DNA from: Clostridiales bacterium
Lineage (GTDB): Bacteria; Bacillota; Clostridia; Lachnospirales; WQUN01
Reading direction: 5' to 3'
NCBI GenBank assembly: GCA_031273705.1
Contig: JAISRJ010000119.1
Coordinates: 1-5,104 of the forward strand
DNA: 5,104 bases
Shown here: one piece after another, positions 5,077-5,104 of the stretch
Layout of the letters: every line of letters starts with the position of its first letter
Position numbering within the stretch: the stretch's first letter is position 1
Program-made: the position numbers and the translations under genes
Notes under the pieces: model-generated
The model's database searches: none
The model's input: only the letters and a program-made list of their open reading frames with translations
What the model was told of the DNA's origin: nothing

Positions 5077-5104
5077 TTTTTTTATAACGCGGATGAAGGC
5101 AATT
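5077..5104 (+). other. 3' edge: rpmC downstream spacer, probable rpsQ ribosome-binding region
   Basis: After the rpmC stop comes a seven-T run and then GGATGAAGG (5091-5099). In the conserved order the next gene is rpsQ (S17). GAAGG (5095-5099) could be its Shine-Dalgarno site with the start codon just outside the window. The ATG at 5093 has no upstream ribosome-binding site, and its codons (M-K-A-I) do not settle the matter. No stable hairpin precedes the T run, so I do not call a terminator. Confidence 0.35.

Noticed and set aside
5077..5083. T run after rpmC as a terminator
   Set aside because: No stable GC-rich stem lies just before it, and the operon is expected to continue with rpsQ.

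Overview
The window is the 5' half of a bacterial S10 (rpsJ) ribosomal-protein operon. All ten genes are on the + strand and are complete: rpsJ, rplC, rplD, rplW, rplB, rpsS, rplV, rpsC, rplP and rpmC. The order is the classical one, and the next gene expected outside the right edge is rpsQ (S17). The upstream neighbour, often tuf in this arrangement, is not visible.

The organism looks like a Gram-positive Firmicute, probably a member of Clostridia. The reasons are strong AGGAGG-type ribosome-binding sites in front of nearly every gene, TTG and GTG starts in conserved genes, moderate base composition, and Firmicute-style signatures (S10 with AVHKYKDSREQFE, L3 with KGKGFQGAIKRHGQ, L22 with a charged N-terminal extension). 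I cannot place it more finely without a database comparison.

Layout: bases 1-178 are a non-coding leader with a perfect 20-bp palindrome at the left edge and a potential three-way-junction RNA fold just before the rpsJ ribosome-binding site. rpsJ (179-490) is followed by an unusually long AT-rich spacer (491-618) with two hairpins that compete with a longer-range pairing. From rplC (619) onward the genes are tightly packed, with spacers of 0-32 nt and two overlaps. Several stop codons lie inside or touch the next gene's Shine-Dalgarno site, which suggests translational coupling.

Together the genes encode six large-subunit core proteins (L3, L4, L23, L2, L22, L16), the tunnel-exit protein L29, and three small-subunit proteins (S10, S19, S3). 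S10 also acts as NusE in transcription antitermination. The coding part is ordinary and well conserved. The parts worth a second look are the leader and the rpsJ-rplC spacer, because S10 operons are often controlled through RNA structure. I see no mobile element, CRISPR array, tRNA, or novel protein system here.
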